The notes: generated from the letters alone by a model not told the origin. Counted from the stretch's first letter, positions 36,751 through 46,240 are shown. The stretch: 64,000 nt of DNA from Streptomyces graminilatus (GCF_001418565.1 NZ_LIQQ01000077.1:1-64000); one strand, 5' to 3'. Made by a program: numbers and translations.

Positions 36751-37332
36751 ATGGCTGGTGGCAGGTACGCGAAGAAGTGGCTGTGGCGGTGGGGCGGCAA
36801 CCCGCTGCGACGGCGCGACGACATCGTCGAGGCCTGGATCGTGCTTGCCGTGTGGACGGTCTTCGCCGTGGGCGGCACCGTGGCCGGGCTGGTGACCGCC
36901 CATGCCGCGGACGAGGTGTTCGCGCGGCAGCGAGCCGAGCGTCACCCCGTACGCGCCCTGCTCCTGGACGACGTCCCCGCCGGTACCACCACGCTCGGTG
37001 GTACCTCCGACCGCAGGATGGCGCGCGTGCGCTGGACGGCGTCCGACGGTTCGGCCCGCACCGGCCAGACCCTGCTGAAAACCGGTCTCAAGGCCGGATC
37101 CAGGGTCACGGTGTGGCAGGACGGCCAGGGCCGTTTCACCGTCGCGCCACGGAGTTCCACCGAGGCCGCGGTCGAGTCGGGGTTTCTGGGGACCGGGGCC
37201 GCCGCGGGCTTCGCCGGCCTGGTGTTCGGTGCCGGAGCTGTCGCCCGGTGGCGGCTCGACCGGCGCCGCGTCGACCAGTGGGGCAGGGAATGGGACCTGG
37301 TGGGACCGCGATGGAGCCACAGGACCACCTGA
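36751..37332 (+). CDS. Rv1733c-like membrane protein
   Basis: Product of 193 residues with two membrane helices flanking a soluble domain: WIVLAVWTVFAVGGTVAGLV near residue 30 and FLGTGAAAGFAGLVFGAGAV near residue 150. The N-terminus GGNPLRRRDDIVEAWIVL and the central RVRWTASDGSARTGQTLL are the typical signature of the family to which the M. tuberculosis DosR-regulon protein Rv1733c belongs. Function is unknown. In Streptomyces this family is expanded in the same stress island. It has an operator box and stands as a single gene. Confidence 0.85.
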   Translation: MAGGRYAKKWLWRWGGNPLRRRDDIVEAWIVLAVWTVFAVGGTVAGLVTAHAADEVFARQRAERHPVRALLLDDVPAGTTTLGGTSDRRMARVRWTASDGSARTGQTLLKTGLKAGSRVTVWQDGQGRFTVAPRSSTEAAVESGFLGTGAAAGFAGLVFGAGAVARWRLDRRRVDQWGREWDLVGPRWSHRTT

Positions 37333-37400
37333 CCGCACGACACATCCGGAGCTCCAGGCCGAAGGGCGGCCTGGAGCTTCTCCGTGCGTCCGGGGCACGG

Positions 37401-37480
37401 GTCGGCACGCATCGGCGCAGGTCGGCACGGGTCCACACGGGTCGGCGCAGGTCGGCACGGGTCGGCACGGGTGCATGACT
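37401..37480. repeat. Eight tandem 10-bp units
   Basis: Units of GTCGGCACGG and variants (GTCGGCACGC, ATCGGCGCAG, GTCCACACGG, GTCGGCGCAG) run without break. They lie in the 500-bp non-coding stretch 37333-37835, which otherwise shows only the hairpin at 37761. Confidence 0.85.
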
Positions 37481-37760
37481 CCGCCCGACCGTTCGGGCCC
37501 TGCCCCGGCCCGAAGACGTACGCCTGTACCGACCCGTCGCGCCGAGCCGTTCCGCGGTCGGCCGGGCCGAGCGCGCGGCACGACTGCGCGGTCCGACGAC
37601 GCGCACGAGATGCCCTCCCGCACGTCGTACACGCCCGGTCGCTTCCGCCCGGTGCCGCGGAGTGGCCTTTCTGCGTGCCGGCGGCGGAGCGTGCGGCCTG
37701 GGAGTAACAGGAGGTACGACGTTCCCTGCCCCGTTGCCGTGGTGCCGGCCCGGACGGCGC

Positions 37761-37812
37761 CGTGAGGTCGGCCCCGAGGTCCGGTGCGAACCGGACCTCG
37801 GGGCCGACCTCA
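37761..37812. terminator. 24-bp perfect hairpin with GCGA loop
   Basis: Bases 37761-37784 and 37789-37812 are exact complements around the tetraloop GCGA. It lies 24 bp beyond the stop of the minus-strand flavodoxin gene, and terminates that operon and probably transcription from the left. Confidence 0.85.
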
Positions 37813-37835
37813 CGGGCTGGGCAGTTCCTCTCCTT

Positions 37836-38363
37836 CTACGAGTCCTTCGAGTCCTTCGAGGGTGTCAGCGCCTCGGCGATGCCTTGCGCCCATGCCTCGA
37901 TCGCCCCGAAGTCCCGGAAGTCGCCGCCTTTCCCGGAGCGGAGGATCATCCCCGCCACCCACCCCTTGGCGCCTTCCTCCAGGCTCCCTCCGAATGTGAC
38001 GTGATCCCGGACGTCCAGGCGGTTCATGGTCCGCCGCACGCCGGGAACCGGCGGGATGTCCCGCTCGGAGGCCGAGGCGTCGAGCGGGCCGCTGCTGAAG
38101 AGCCACACCGGACGCTGCGCGAGTGCGGTGCGGTACCGGCGGACGAACCGCCGGGCGTCCTTGTGCCAGCGTCCCGCGTAGAGCCCGCCGCCGACCACGA
38201 CGGCGTCGTACCGCGCCACGTCCGTCACGGACCGGGCGGGGGCCGACTCGACGGTCAGCCCGTCCTTGCGCAGGACGTCGGCGACGGCTTCGGCGATCTC
38301 CGCCGTGGCCCCGTTCGTCGTTCCGTAGGTGACCAACACGGTGTCGGTCGTGCTGCCGGTCAT
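37836..38363 (-). CDS. Flavodoxin-domain protein (protoporphyrinogen-oxidase HemG-like)
   Basis: Product of 175 residues starting MTGSTTDTVLVTYGTTNGAT. The FMN phosphate loop (V-T-Y-G-T-T-N-G-A-T) is present, followed by DAVVVGGGLYAGRWHKDARR and FSSGPLD, a pattern shared with HemG/flavodoxin-5 proteins. It probably carries FMN and shuttles electrons or reduces a quinone-like partner. GGAGG lies nine bases before the ATG at 38363. It is the last gene of a minus-strand operon after the CBS-BON (16-bp gap) and GNAT-acyl-CoA synthetase genes. Confidence 0.85.
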   Translation of the reverse strand: MTGSTTDTVLVTYGTTNGATAEIAEAVADVLRKDGLTVESAPARSVTDVARYDAVVVGGGLYAGRWHKDARRFVRRYRTALAQRPVWLFSSGPLDASASERDIPPVPGVRRTMNRLDVRDHVTFGGSLEEGAKGWVAGMILRSGKGGDFRDFGAIEAWAQGIAEALTPSKDSKDS

Positions 38364-38379
38364 GATGGTCCGCCTCCTC

Positions 38380-39120
38380 TCACAGCCGGCGCAGCCAGTC
38401 GTCGGCCACGCCGTGCGTCGCGTGTGTCTGTGCCTCGGCACGCAGGTCCGCGTCGTCCAGTCGGTAGGTGAGTTCGCTGACCACGTCGACCACACCGTCG
38501 ATCCGGCGGGTCATGGCGACGGCGATCTCCGTCTCGCTCTTGCGTTCCATGTGCCCGGTGAGTGTGACGACGCCTTCCTCGACGGAGACCTCGACGCCGC
38601 GCGGCGCCAGCCACAGCGCGCGCACCAGGACCTCGTCGATCACCTCGGTGCGGATCTCGGGGTCGGGCCGCAGGAAGACCCGGAGGAGGTCGCGGCGGGT
38701 GACGATCCCGACGAGCCGGTCCTCCTCGTCGAGGACGGGGAGCCGTTCCACGTGGCGTTGGACCATGGTGCGGGCGGCCTGCACGATGGTGTCGTCGGCG
38801 TGCACGGTGACGGGTGGCCGCGTCATCAGCTCACCGGCGGTGCGTGCGCTGCCCTTCGCGTACTGGTGCCTGGCGCCGGGTGTCAGTTCGGCGAGCCTGA
38901 CGCGGTGCTTGGGTTCGTACGGGTCCGAGGTGGTCGCCTGGTGCATCATCAGGTCCGTCTCGGACAGGACCCCGACGACCTTGTCGTCCTCGTCCACCAC
39001 CGGCAGTCCGCTGATCCGGTGGGCCGCCAGCAACTCGGCCACCTCCTTGAACGGTGTGCCGTGCTCGGCGCGGACCACGTCCGTGGTCATCACGGAACCG
39101 ATCTTGTTGTGCCTCATCAT
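38380..39120 (-). CDS. CBS-CBS-BON protein
   Basis: Product of 246 residues. CBS 1 (IGSVMTTDVVRAEHGTPFKE, RISGLPVVDEDDKVVGVLSE), CBS 2 (AGELMTRPPVTVHADDTIVQ, ERLPVLDEEDRLVGIVTRRD) and a BON domain (VEVSVEEGVVTLTGHMERKS to DGVVDVVSELTYRL). CBS pairs sense AMP/ATP; a hypoxia-induced CBS protein (Hrp1) is known in the mycobacterial DosR regulon. It is the intact relative of the damaged genes at 17959 and 28005. GAAGGGA precedes the tandem ATG codons; the start could be 39120 or 39117. The operon partner upstream ends 10 bp away. Confidence 0.9.
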   Translation of the reverse strand: MMRHNKIGSVMTTDVVRAEHGTPFKEVAELLAAHRISGLPVVDEDDKVVGVLSETDLMMHQATTSDPYEPKHRVRLAELTPGARHQYAKGSARTAGELMTRPPVTVHADDTIVQAARTMVQRHVERLPVLDEEDRLVGIVTRRDLLRVFLRPDPEIRTEVIDEVLVRALWLAPRGVEVSVEEGVVTLTGHMERKSETEIAVAMTRRIDGVVDVVSELTYRLDDADLRAEAQTHATHGVADDWLRRL

Positions 39121-39130
39121 CGTTCCCTTC

Positions 39131-41869
39131 TCAGCGCAGCCGGCGCAGATACGGGTCCTGGGGGCTGCGCGGCAGCAGACGTATCCGTGCGTCGAGCACG
39201 GTGACGCCGCCGGGCGTCGCCAGGACGGGGTTGAAGTCGGCCTCGGCGAGCTGCGGCAGGTCCGCCGCCATCCGGGACAGCCGCAGGAGCAGCTGTTGCA
39301 GTTCCTTGAGGTCGACGGGGGCGTTCCCGTTCGCGCCCAGCAGCAGCGGGGCGCACCGCGGCGAGGTGATCAGCTCATGCACGTCGCGGTCGGTCAGGGG
39401 GGCGAGGCGGGCGGCATGGTCCGCGAGGACCTCCGTGGCGGTGCCGCCGAGCCCGAAGAGGACGAGCGGGCCGAAGACCTCGTCCTGGACGACGCCCGCG
39501 AGGAGTTCGGTGCCACGGGCGGCGAGGGGTTGCAGGACCACACCGGTCATGAGTCCCTCGAAGCGGGTCTCCAGGTCGCGGAACGCGGCCCGGACCTGGG
39601 CGTCGCCGCGCAGGTCGAGGTGGACGGCGTTCTCCTGGGTCTTGTGCAGCAGTCCGGGCCAGTGCGCCTTCATGACCACCCGGCCGTCGAAACCGCGCAG
39701 CCGTTCGGCGGCGAGCACGGCCTCGTCCTCGCTCACGGCCCAGGCCCAAGGGATCTGGGGAATGCTGTAGCAGGCCAGCAGGTCGGCGCAGGTACCCGGA
39801 TCGAGCCAGCCTCCGTCGGGGAGTGCGGCCAGGAACTCCGCCACGACCCTGCGCGCCCGTTCGGTCTCGATGTCGTCGAGGTCGGGGACGACGCCTGCGG
39901 GCCTGGCGAGCCACGCCGCACGCTCGGCGGCGTGCGCCAGCGCACGGGCCGCCCCCTGCGGTTCGGCGTAGGAGGGGATCGTGCCGCCGTACGCGGCGGG
40001 CAGCAGCTGGACGGACCGGTCCTGTTCCAGGCGGACGGCGAGCACGGGGCGGGCCCGTCGGCCGGGCGCCGTCGTGACGGCCCGCACCAGGTCGTCACCG
40101 GTGGCGGCGGCGACCGCCGTCGGTACGAGGGCCACCACGACCGCGTCGATGCCGGAGCATCGGGTCAGCCGGTCGACGCACTCCGTGAGCTGCTCCTCGG
40201 ACACCGCGGCCGTGGCGTCGATCGGATTGCCGACGGCGGCGCCCTCCGGCAGCACGGCGAGGAGTTCGTCGGTCATCGCGGGGGTGAACGGGGGAAGGGC
40301 CAGCCCTGCCTCCGCGCAGGCGTCGGCGGTGAGCACTCCCGCGCCGCCCGCGTTGGTGACGATCGCGACACGGCTGCCTTCCGGGAGCGGCTGGGAGTGC
40401 AGCAGGGCCGCCGTTTCGAGGAGCTCGCCGACCGAGCGGGTCGCGGTGATGCCGGCCTGGGTGAACAGCGCGCCGCGCGTCATGGTGCGGGTGGCGGCGG
40501 CAGCGGTGTGCGAGGCGGCGGCCCTGCGGCCCGCGTCGGTACGGCCGGCGTCGACGGTGAGCACCGGGATACGGCGCGACACGCGCCGGGCGGTGCGGGA
40601 GAAGGCGCGCGGGTTGCCGAAGGACTCCAGGTGCAGCAGGGCGAGGTCGGTGCGGCCGTCGCCCTCCCACCACTGGAGCATGTCGTTGCCGCTGACGTCG
40701 TACTTGTCACCGAGGGAGACGAACGAGGAGACCCCGATGCCGAGGCGGGACAGTCCGTCGAGCAGCGCGATGCCGACCCCGCCGGACTGCACGGCGACAC
40801 CGGCCGTCCCCGGGCGGGGGTGCTCGGCGGCGAAGGTCGCGTCGAGGTTCAGCTTGGGGTCGGTGTTGGTGACGCCGAGGCAGTTGGGGCCGACGAGCCG
40901 CATGCCGTAGGTGCGGCAGGCGCTCAGCAGGGCCTGTGCCTGGTTGTGGTCGAGTCCGGCCGTGACGACGACGAGGGCGCGTACCCCGGCCTTGCCGCAC
41001 TCCTCGGCGACGGACGGCACGGCGGCGGCCGGTACGGCCACGATCACCAGGTCGGGCGTCATCGGCAGGGCCGCGACCGACGGGTGGGACGGCACACCGA
41101 GGACGGAGGTGACTCCGGGGTTCACGGCGAAGAGACGACGTGTGAAGCCGCCCGAGTGCAGATGGTGCAGGATGGCCCGGCCCACCGATCCGGGCTTGCG
41201 CCCGGCGCCGACCACGGCGACCACGGACGGCCGCAGGAGGGGCAGCAGGCTGGCCACGTCGGCGGCACGTCCTCGGGCCTCTACGGCCGACAGGTAGGTG
41301 TCGTCCTGGTCCAGATGGATCGTGCAGCGCACCTCGGGCCCCTCGAAGCGGCGGGAGGTACGCAGTCCGAGGTCGGAGAAGAGGCGGAGCACCTCTTGGT
41401 TCTCGCTGAGCGCGTCGGCGATGAACATGGTGATGCCCCCGTCGCGCGCCGCGGAGACCAGGTGCTCGACGAGCAGGGTGCCCACGCCCCGGTGGTGCAG
41501 GCCGTCGGCGACGGCGATGGAGATCTCCGCGCCGCCCTTCCCACCGCCGTCCGCCTCGTTGCTGTCCGTGTCGTTGCTGTCCGTCCGGTTCCCGGTGCGG
41601 TACTCGGCGATGCCGATCACCCGGCCGTCCGCCTCGGCCAGCAGGGCCCGGTGGCCCGGGTCAGCCGGGGAACAGGCCTGGTCGGCGGCCATGGCTGCCG
41701 AGCGCCGGCTCACCGCGAAGAATCGCCGGCGGAGGTTCTCCGACGACATCTCCTCGTAGAACCCTTGAAGCTGATCGTGGTCGCCCGGCCGCACCGGACG
41801 TATGCACACGGTGGTGCCGTCCGCGAGCAGGGCGTGGACCGTGGGCCGGTCGAGCAGGTCGTCCGTCAT
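39131..41869 (-). CDS. GNAT acetyltransferase fused to NDP-forming acyl-CoA synthetase-like protein
   Basis: Product of 912 residues from the ATG at 41869 (GGAGA eight bases upstream). The N-terminal GNAT domain (about 15-200) has AEISIAVADGLHHRGVGTLL as the acetyl-CoA loop. The rest has a CoA-binding fold (VVAVVGAGRKPGSVGRAILH), a ligase-CoA domain (GVAVQSGGVGIALLDGLSRL, GNPIDATAAVSEEQL) and an ATP-grasp domain (GFDGRVVMKAHWPGLLHKTQ). Such fusions are either protein acetyltransferases of the Pat type or acyl-CoA synthetases controlled by acetylation. Under operator boxes and next to phosphoketolase, it may link acetyl-CoA supply to protein acetylation. It heads the operon with the CBS-BON and flavodoxin genes. 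Confidence 0.88.
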   Translation of the reverse strand: MTDDLLDRPTVHALLADGTTVCIRPVRPGDHDQLQGFYEEMSSENLRRRFFAVSRRSAAMAADQACSPADPGHRALLAEADGRVIGIAEYRTGNRTDSNDTDSNEADGGGKGGAEISIAVADGLHHRGVGTLLVEHLVSAARDGGITMFIADALSENQEVLRLFSDLGLRTSRRFEGPEVRCTIHLDQDDTYLSAVEARGRAADVASLLPLLRPSVVAVVGAGRKPGSVGRAILHHLHSGGFTRRLFAVNPGVTSVLGVPSHPSVAALPMTPDLVIVAVPAAAVPSVAEECGKAGVRALVVVTAGLDHNQAQALLSACRTYGMRLVGPNCLGVTNTDPKLNLDATFAAEHPRPGTAGVAVQSGGVGIALLDGLSRLGIGVSSFVSLGDKYDVSGNDMLQWWEGDGRTDLALLHLESFGNPRAFSRTARRVSRRIPVLTVDAGRTDAGRRAAASHTAAAATRTMTRGALFTQAGITATRSVGELLETAALLHSQPLPEGSRVAIVTNAGGAGVLTADACAEAGLALPPFTPAMTDELLAVLPEGAAVGNPIDATAAVSEEQLTECVDRLTRCSGIDAVVVALVPTAVAAATGDDLVRAVTTAPGRRARPVLAVRLEQDRSVQLLPAAYGGTIPSYAEPQGAARALAHAAERAAWLARPAGVVPDLDDIETERARRVVAEFLAALPDGGWLDPGTCADLLACYSIPQIPWAWAVSEDEAVLAAERLRGFDGRVVMKAHWPGLLHKTQENAVHLDLRGDAQVRAAFRDLETRFEGLMTGVVLQPLAARGTELLAGVVQDEVFGPLVLFGLGGTATEVLADHAARLAPLTDRDVHELITSPRCAPLLLGANGNAPVDLKELQQLLLRLSRMAADLPQLAEADFNPVLATPGGVTVLDARIRLLPRSPQDPYLRRLR

Positions 41870-41930
41870 CGCAGGTCTCCTCAATGGCTTTCGATATGTC
41901 GATCGTCCGGCGGAACGCGGGATGAGCGAA

Positions 41931-41968
41931 TGGGCTGCACGGGGCCGTACCCGGGGCCGGTCGGCCCC
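41931..41968 (-). promoter_or_regulatory. Operator boxes before the GNAT-acyl-CoA synthetase operon
   Basis: GGGGCC-GGTC-GGCCCC (41953-41968, perfect) and a weak TGGGCT-GCAC-GGGGCC (41931-41946), 22 bp apart, 62-99 bp before the start at 41869 on the minus strand. Confidence 0.65.
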
Positions 41969-42023
41969 CCTCCATGACGCCGACCGGCCCGCCTCGGCCG
42001 CTGTGACGAGCGGTGGGGACGCG

Positions 42024-42104
42024 TCAGTCGTCCGCCACCAGGGCCGTCAGGTCCGGGAGGCGGTTGATGCGGCCCCACTCGTTGTCGTACCGGCCGAAGA
42101 CCTT
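42024..42104 (-). pseudogene. GAPDH C-terminal stub directly after phosphoketolase
   Basis: Immediately after the phosphoketolase TGA the minus strand reads KVFGRYDNEWGRINRLPDLT and ALVADD before its own stop: 26 codons of the conserved C-terminus of glyceraldehyde-3-phosphate dehydrogenase ([19 protein letters not shown]). Nothing else of the gene remains. It differs from the GAPDH half at 4089, so it is a separate paralogue. It suggests that a gap gene once stood next to phosphoketolase and was removed by deletion. Confidence 0.85.
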
Positions 42105-44489
42105 TCAGGCGTCCCAGGCCCAGTCGGCGACCTCGGGCAGGTCGGTGCCGTGTTCGCGGATCCAGGCCGCGTGGCGGGTGCGGGCGTCGGCCATCCGCTG
42201 GCGTACGGCGGCGGCGCGGACGGCGAGACCGGGGACGCGGTCGATGACGTCCATGACGAGGCGGTAGCGGTCGAGGTCGTTGCGGACGACCATGTCGAAC
42301 GGTGTGGTCGTCGTGCCCGACTCCTTGTAGCCGCGCACATGCAGGTTGGCGTGGCCGGTGCGGCGGTAGGCAAGGCGGTGGATCAGCCAGGGGTAGCCGT
42401 GGTAGGCGAAGATCACCGGCTTGTCGGTGGTGAACAGGCCGTCGTACTCGAAGTCGCTCATCCCGTGCGGGTGTTCCTCGCGGGGCAGCAGCCGGGCCAG
42501 GTCGACGACGTTGACCACGCGCACGGCGAGCTCGGGCAGGTGACGGCGGAGCAACTGTGCGGCGGCCATCACTTCCAGGGTGGGGACGTCCCCGGCGCAG
42601 GCGAGGACGACGTCGGGCTCGCGGGAGCCGTCCTCCGTACCGGCCCACTCCCAGATGCCGGCGCCGCGCGCGCAGTGGGCGCGGGCCTGGTCCATGGACA
42701 GCCAGTCGAAGCAGGGCTGCTTGCCCGCCACGATCACGTTGACGTAGTCGCGGCTGCGCAGGGCGTGATCGGCCACGGACAGCAGGGTGTTGGCGTCCGG
42801 CGGGAGATAGACGCGTACGACCTCGGGGCTCTTGTTGAGGACGTGGTCGACGAACCCGGGGTCCTGGTGGGAGAAGCCGTTGTGGTCCTGGCGCCAGACG
42901 TGTGAGGTGAGCAGGTAGTTGAGGGAGGCGATCGGGGCCCGCCAGGGCAGCTCCCGCGACGTCTTCAGCCACTTGATGTGCTGGTTGACCATCGAGTCGA
43001 CGATGTGGACGAAGGCCTCGTAGCAGGAGAACAGCCCGTGCCGGCCGGTGAGCAGATAGCCCTCCAGCCAGCCCTGGCAGGTGTGTTCGGAGAGGATCTC
43101 CATCACCCGGCCGTGGTGTTCGAGGTGCTCGTCGACCGGCAGGTGTTCGGCCTGCCAGGCCTTGCCGCTGACGTCGAAGACGGCCTGGAGCCGGTTCGAG
43201 GCCGTCTCGTCGGGGCCGACGAGGCGGAAGTCCCGGCGCCCGCCGGTGTCCTTCATCACCCGGGCGAGGAGGTCCCCAAGGACGCGGGTGGGTTCGTGCA
43301 GGGTGGCGCCCGGCTTGTCGACGGGCACGGCGAACTCGTCCAGCGGTGCGAGCGGCAGATCGCGTACGAGAAGCCCGCCGTTGGCGTGCGGGGTGGCACC
43401 GAGCCGTTTGGTGCCGTCGGGGACGCAGGCGAGGACGTCGGCGGCGGGGCTGCCGTCCGGCCCGAAGAGCTCCCGGGGCTTGTACGAGCGCAGCCAGGTC
43501 TCCAACTGCCGCAGGTGGGCCGGGTTTTCGCGCACTTCCGCCAGCGGCACCTGGTGGGCCCGCCAGGTGCCCTCGACGGGGACGCCGTCGACCTCGGCGG
43601 GGCCGGTCCAGCCCTTCGGGGTGCGCAGCACGATCACCGGCCAGTGCACGCGCTCGGCGATCCCGTCCTCACGGGCGGAGCGCTGCATCTCGGCGATGCG
43701 GTCCAGTGCCGAGTCGAGGGCGGCGGCCATGGCGTGGTGGACCTTCGCCGGGTCGTCGCCGCTGACGTGGATCGGCTCGTGGCCGTAGCCACGCAGCAGT
43801 TCGTCGAGTTCGTGCTCGGGGAGGCGGGACAGGACGGACGGATTGGCGATCTTGTAGCCGTTGAGGTGCAGGATCGGCAGGACCGCGCCGTCGTGGACCG
43901 GGTCGAGGAACTTGTCGGAGTGCCACGCGGCGGCCAGCGGTCCGGTCTCGGCCTCGCCGTCGCCGATCACACAGGCGACCAGCAGGTCCGGGTTGTCGAA
44001 GGCGGCACCGTAGGCGTGGGAGAGGCAGTAGCCGAGTTCGCCGCCCTCGTGGATGGAGCCGGGTGTCTCGGGGGCGACGTGGCTGGGCACACCGCCGGGG
44101 AAGGAGAACTGCCGGAACAGCCGTGCCATGCCCTCCGCGTCGCGGGGCACGTCCGGGTAGGTCTCGCTGTAGCTGCCCTCCAGCCAGGAATTGGCCAGGA
44201 CCGACGGACCCCCGTGACCGGGACCCCACACGCACAGCGCGTCGAGCCCGCGCGCCTTGATCACCCGGTTGAGGTGGGTGTACACGAGGTTGAGGCCCGG
44301 TGAGGTGCCCCAGTGGCCCAGCAGACGCGGCTTGATGTGCTCGGGCCTCAGGGGCTCGGTCAGCAGCGGGTTCGCCATCAGATAGATCTGGCCCGCGGCC
44401 AGGTAGTTGGCGGCCCGCCAGTGCGCGTCCACAGTGCGCAGTTCGTCGTCGGAAAGTACGGTGGCGTCCAGGTGTTCGACCATGGGCAT
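42105..44489 (-). CDS. xfp: Xylulose-5-phosphate/fructose-6-phosphate phosphoketolase
   Basis: Product of 794 residues, thiamine-diphosphate-dependent, cleaving xylulose-5-P (or fructose-6-P) with Pi to acetyl-phosphate and a triose or tetrose phosphate. Typical segments: [40 protein letters not shown], the ThDP motif [20 protein letters not shown], and [20 protein letters not shown]. The ATG at 44489 has GGAG six bases upstream; a second in-frame ATG follows at 44483. The gene is divergent from ppk2 with only 48 bp between start codons. Acetyl-phosphate could feed acetate kinase-type ATP formation. A GAPDH stub follows its stop. Confidence 0.95.
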   Translation of the reverse strand: MPMVEHLDATVLSDDELRTVDAHWRAANYLAAGQIYLMANPLLTEPLRPEHIKPRLLGHWGTSPGLNLVYTHLNRVIKARGLDALCVWGPGHGGPSVLANSWLEGSYSETYPDVPRDAEGMARLFRQFSFPGGVPSHVAPETPGSIHEGGELGYCLSHAYGAAFDNPDLLVACVIGDGEAETGPLAAAWHSDKFLDPVHDGAVLPILHLNGYKIANPSVLSRLPEHELDELLRGYGHEPIHVSGDDPAKVHHAMAAALDSALDRIAEMQRSAREDGIAERVHWPVIVLRTPKGWTGPAEVDGVPVEGTWRAHQVPLAEVRENPAHLRQLETWLRSYKPRELFGPDGSPAADVLACVPDGTKRLGATPHANGGLLVRDLPLAPLDEFAVPVDKPGATLHEPTRVLGDLLARVMKDTGGRRDFRLVGPDETASNRLQAVFDVSGKAWQAEHLPVDEHLEHHGRVMEILSEHTCQGWLEGYLLTGRHGLFSCYEAFVHIVDSMVNQHIKWLKTSRELPWRAPIASLNYLLTSHVWRQDHNGFSHQDPGFVDHVLNKSPEVVRVYLPPDANTLLSVADHALRSRDYVNVIVAGKQPCFDWLSMDQARAHCARGAGIWEWAGTEDGSREPDVVLACAGDVPTLEVMAAAQLLRRHLPELAVRVVNVVDLARLLPREEHPHGMSDFEYDGLFTTDKPVIFAYHGYPWLIHRLAYRRTGHANLHVRGYKESGTTTTPFDMVVRNDLDRYRLVMDVIDRVPGLAVRAAAVRQRMADARTRHAAWIREHGTDLPEVADWAWDA

Positions 44490-44537
44490 GAGTGACTCCG
44501 AAGGTCATCGAGGTCGGGCAACGGGTGTGGAGGCGGT

Positions 44538-45341
44538 ATGGCCGGGAAGAAGGCGGCGAAGCTGCCACGCGAGACGTACGAGCGGGAACTGCTGCGCTTG
44601 CAGACGGAGTTGGTGAAACTCCAGGAGTGGGTACGGGCGGAGGGCGCCCGGCTGGTGGTGGTCTTCGAGGGGCGGGACGCGGCGGGCAAGGGCGGCACGA
44701 TCAAACGGGTCGCCGAGCACCTCAACCCGCGCGTGGCCCGGATCGCGGCGCTGCCGAAGCCGACCGAGCGTGAACGCACGCAGTGGTACTTCCAGCGGTA
44801 CGTCGAGCAGCTCCCGGCGGCCGGGGAGATCGTGCTGTTCGACCGGTCCTGGTACAACCGGGCCGGGGTCGAGCGGGTGATGGGCTTCTGCACGAAGGAG
44901 GAGCATCAGCTGTTCCTCCGCCAGTGCCCGATCTTCGAACGCATGCTGGTCGAGGCCGGGGTCCTGCTGCGCAAGTACTGGTTCTCGGTGAGCGACACCG
45001 AGCAGCAGGAGCGCTTCCGGCGCCGTATGGAGGACCCGCTGCGGCGCTGGAAGCTCTCGCCGATGGACCTGGAGTCGATCACCCACTGGGAGGCGTACTC
45101 CCGGGCCAAGGACGAGATGCTGGTGCACACCGACATCTCCGAGGCGCCCTGGCACATCGTGGAGAGCGACGACAAGCGGCGGGCGCGGCTGAACATGATC
45201 GCCCATCTGCTGTCGTCCGTGCCGTATCACGAGGTGCCGCCGCCGGTGCTGGAGCTGCCCCGACGGCCGGCGTCGACCGGCTACCAGCGCCCGCCGCGTG
45301 ATCTGCAGACCTACGTCCCCGACCACGCGGCGAGCCTCTGA
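44538..45341 (+). CDS. ppk2: Polyphosphate kinase 2 (PPK2 family)
   Basis: Product of 267 residues. Walker A is EGRDAAGKGGTIKRV (45-53), the lid region follows, and Walker B is VLFDRSWYNRAGVERVMGFC with Asp102. The length and single domain fit class I PPK2 enzymes, which use polyphosphate to phosphorylate GDP or ADP. In a low-respiration programme this would rebuild nucleotide triphosphates from polyphosphate. GGAGGCGGT precedes the ATG. It converges with the stress protein gene at 45357, with only 15 bp between stop codons. Confidence 0.93.
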   Translation: MAGKKAAKLPRETYERELLRLQTELVKLQEWVRAEGARLVVVFEGRDAAGKGGTIKRVAEHLNPRVARIAALPKPTERERTQWYFQRYVEQLPAAGEIVLFDRSWYNRAGVERVMGFCTKEEHQLFLRQCPIFERMLVEAGVLLRKYWFSVSDTEQQERFRRRMEDPLRRWKLSPMDLESITHWEAYSRAKDEMLVHTDISEAPWHIVESDDKRRARLNMIAHLLSSVPYHEVPPPVLELPRRPASTGYQRPPRDLQTYVPDHAASL

Positions 45342-45356
45342 GCAGCCGGTCATCCC

Positions 45357-46235
45357 TCACACCTGCTCGGGGACGACCGCGACGGCGCAGGCCGAGTGGT
45401 GCAGCACCGCGTGGGCGACGCGCCCCAGCTGGAGTCCGAGGTGTCCCTTGTCGCGCCGGGCCCCGACCACCAGCAGGTCGGCCCCGCGGGAGACGCCCGG
45501 CAGGACCCTGTGCGCGGGGCCCTCGACGGTGCGCCGACGCAGGTCCACGTCCGCGGGTACGTCCTTCAGCGCCCGCTCCAGGACCTCGGTTGCCTGCTCC
45601 TCGTGCAGCCGGGCGGGTTCGACGGAGAGCATGGGGTGGTCGGTGGTCTCGTGCGCGGGGCACCGCCAGGCCCGTACGGCGTCCAGGGTCGCGTGGCGCA
45701 GCCCGGCCTCCTGGACGGCGAAGCGCAGCGCGGCGGACTCCGTCTCCCTCTCTCCGACGCCCACGACGACGCGGCCGTGCTCCCCGGCGCGGACCTGGTT
45801 GTCGTGGCTGCCGCGCAGCACGATCACCGGGCAGTGCGCACGGGCGGCGACGGCCAGGCTGACCGACCCGAGCAGCATCTCGACGACGCCGCTGCGCCCG
45901 CGGGTGCCGAGCACCAGCGCGGCGGCCAGGTCGCCCTCGCGCACCAGGGCGTACTCGGGCTCCTCCGGCAGTACGTCGGTGGTGATCCTGAGATCGGCCT
46001 GGCGCAGGCGGGCGCGCTTTGCGGCGGTCCGTACGATGTCCTCGGCCATGACCTGGTCGGACGGCTTGCCGAGATCCTGTGCGAGCGCGGCTCCCTCGTA
46101 GCGTTCCCAGAGGGAGGCGTACACCAGGCGCAGGGGTGTCCCGCGCAGGGCGGCCTCGTCGGCCGCCCAGTCGACGGCCCGCAGGCTGGGTTCCGAGCCG
46201 TCGACGCCGACGACGATCGGCAGGTCCGTCGTCAT
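45357..46235 (-). CDS. Universal stress protein, two USP domains
   Basis: Product of 292 residues starting MTTDLPIVVGVDGSEPSLRA. Domain 1 ends with VLGTRGRSGVVEMLLGSVSL; domain 2 starts GRVVVGVGERETESAALRFA and ends VVGARRDKGHLGLQLGRVAH and ACAVAVVPEQV. Both domains keep the G-2x-G-9x-G(S/N) nucleotide pattern. It follows the zinc alcohol dehydrogenase gene by 5 bp and is clearly the last gene of the USP-ADH-USP operon that begins at 48211. Role: ATP-binding stress protein, probably supporting survival without oxygen. Confidence 0.9.
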   Translation of the reverse strand: MTTDLPIVVGVDGSEPSLRAVDWAADEAALRGTPLRLVYASLWERYEGAALAQDLGKPSDQVMAEDIVRTAAKRARLRQADLRITTDVLPEEPEYALVREGDLAAALVLGTRGRSGVVEMLLGSVSLAVAARAHCPVIVLRGSHDNQVRAGEHGRVVVGVGERETESAALRFAVQEAGLRHATLDAVRAWRCPAHETTDHPMLSVEPARLHEEQATEVLERALKDVPADVDLRRRTVEGPAHRVLPGVSRGADLLVVGARRDKGHLGLQLGRVAHAVLHHSACAVAVVPEQV

Positions 46236-46240
46236 CGCTC

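Noticed and set aside
38468..41977. A 1169-codon plus-strand frame opposite the CBS-BON and GNAT-acyl-CoA synthetase genes
   Set aside because: Antisense shadow; the opposite strand encodes two complete, recognisable proteins.
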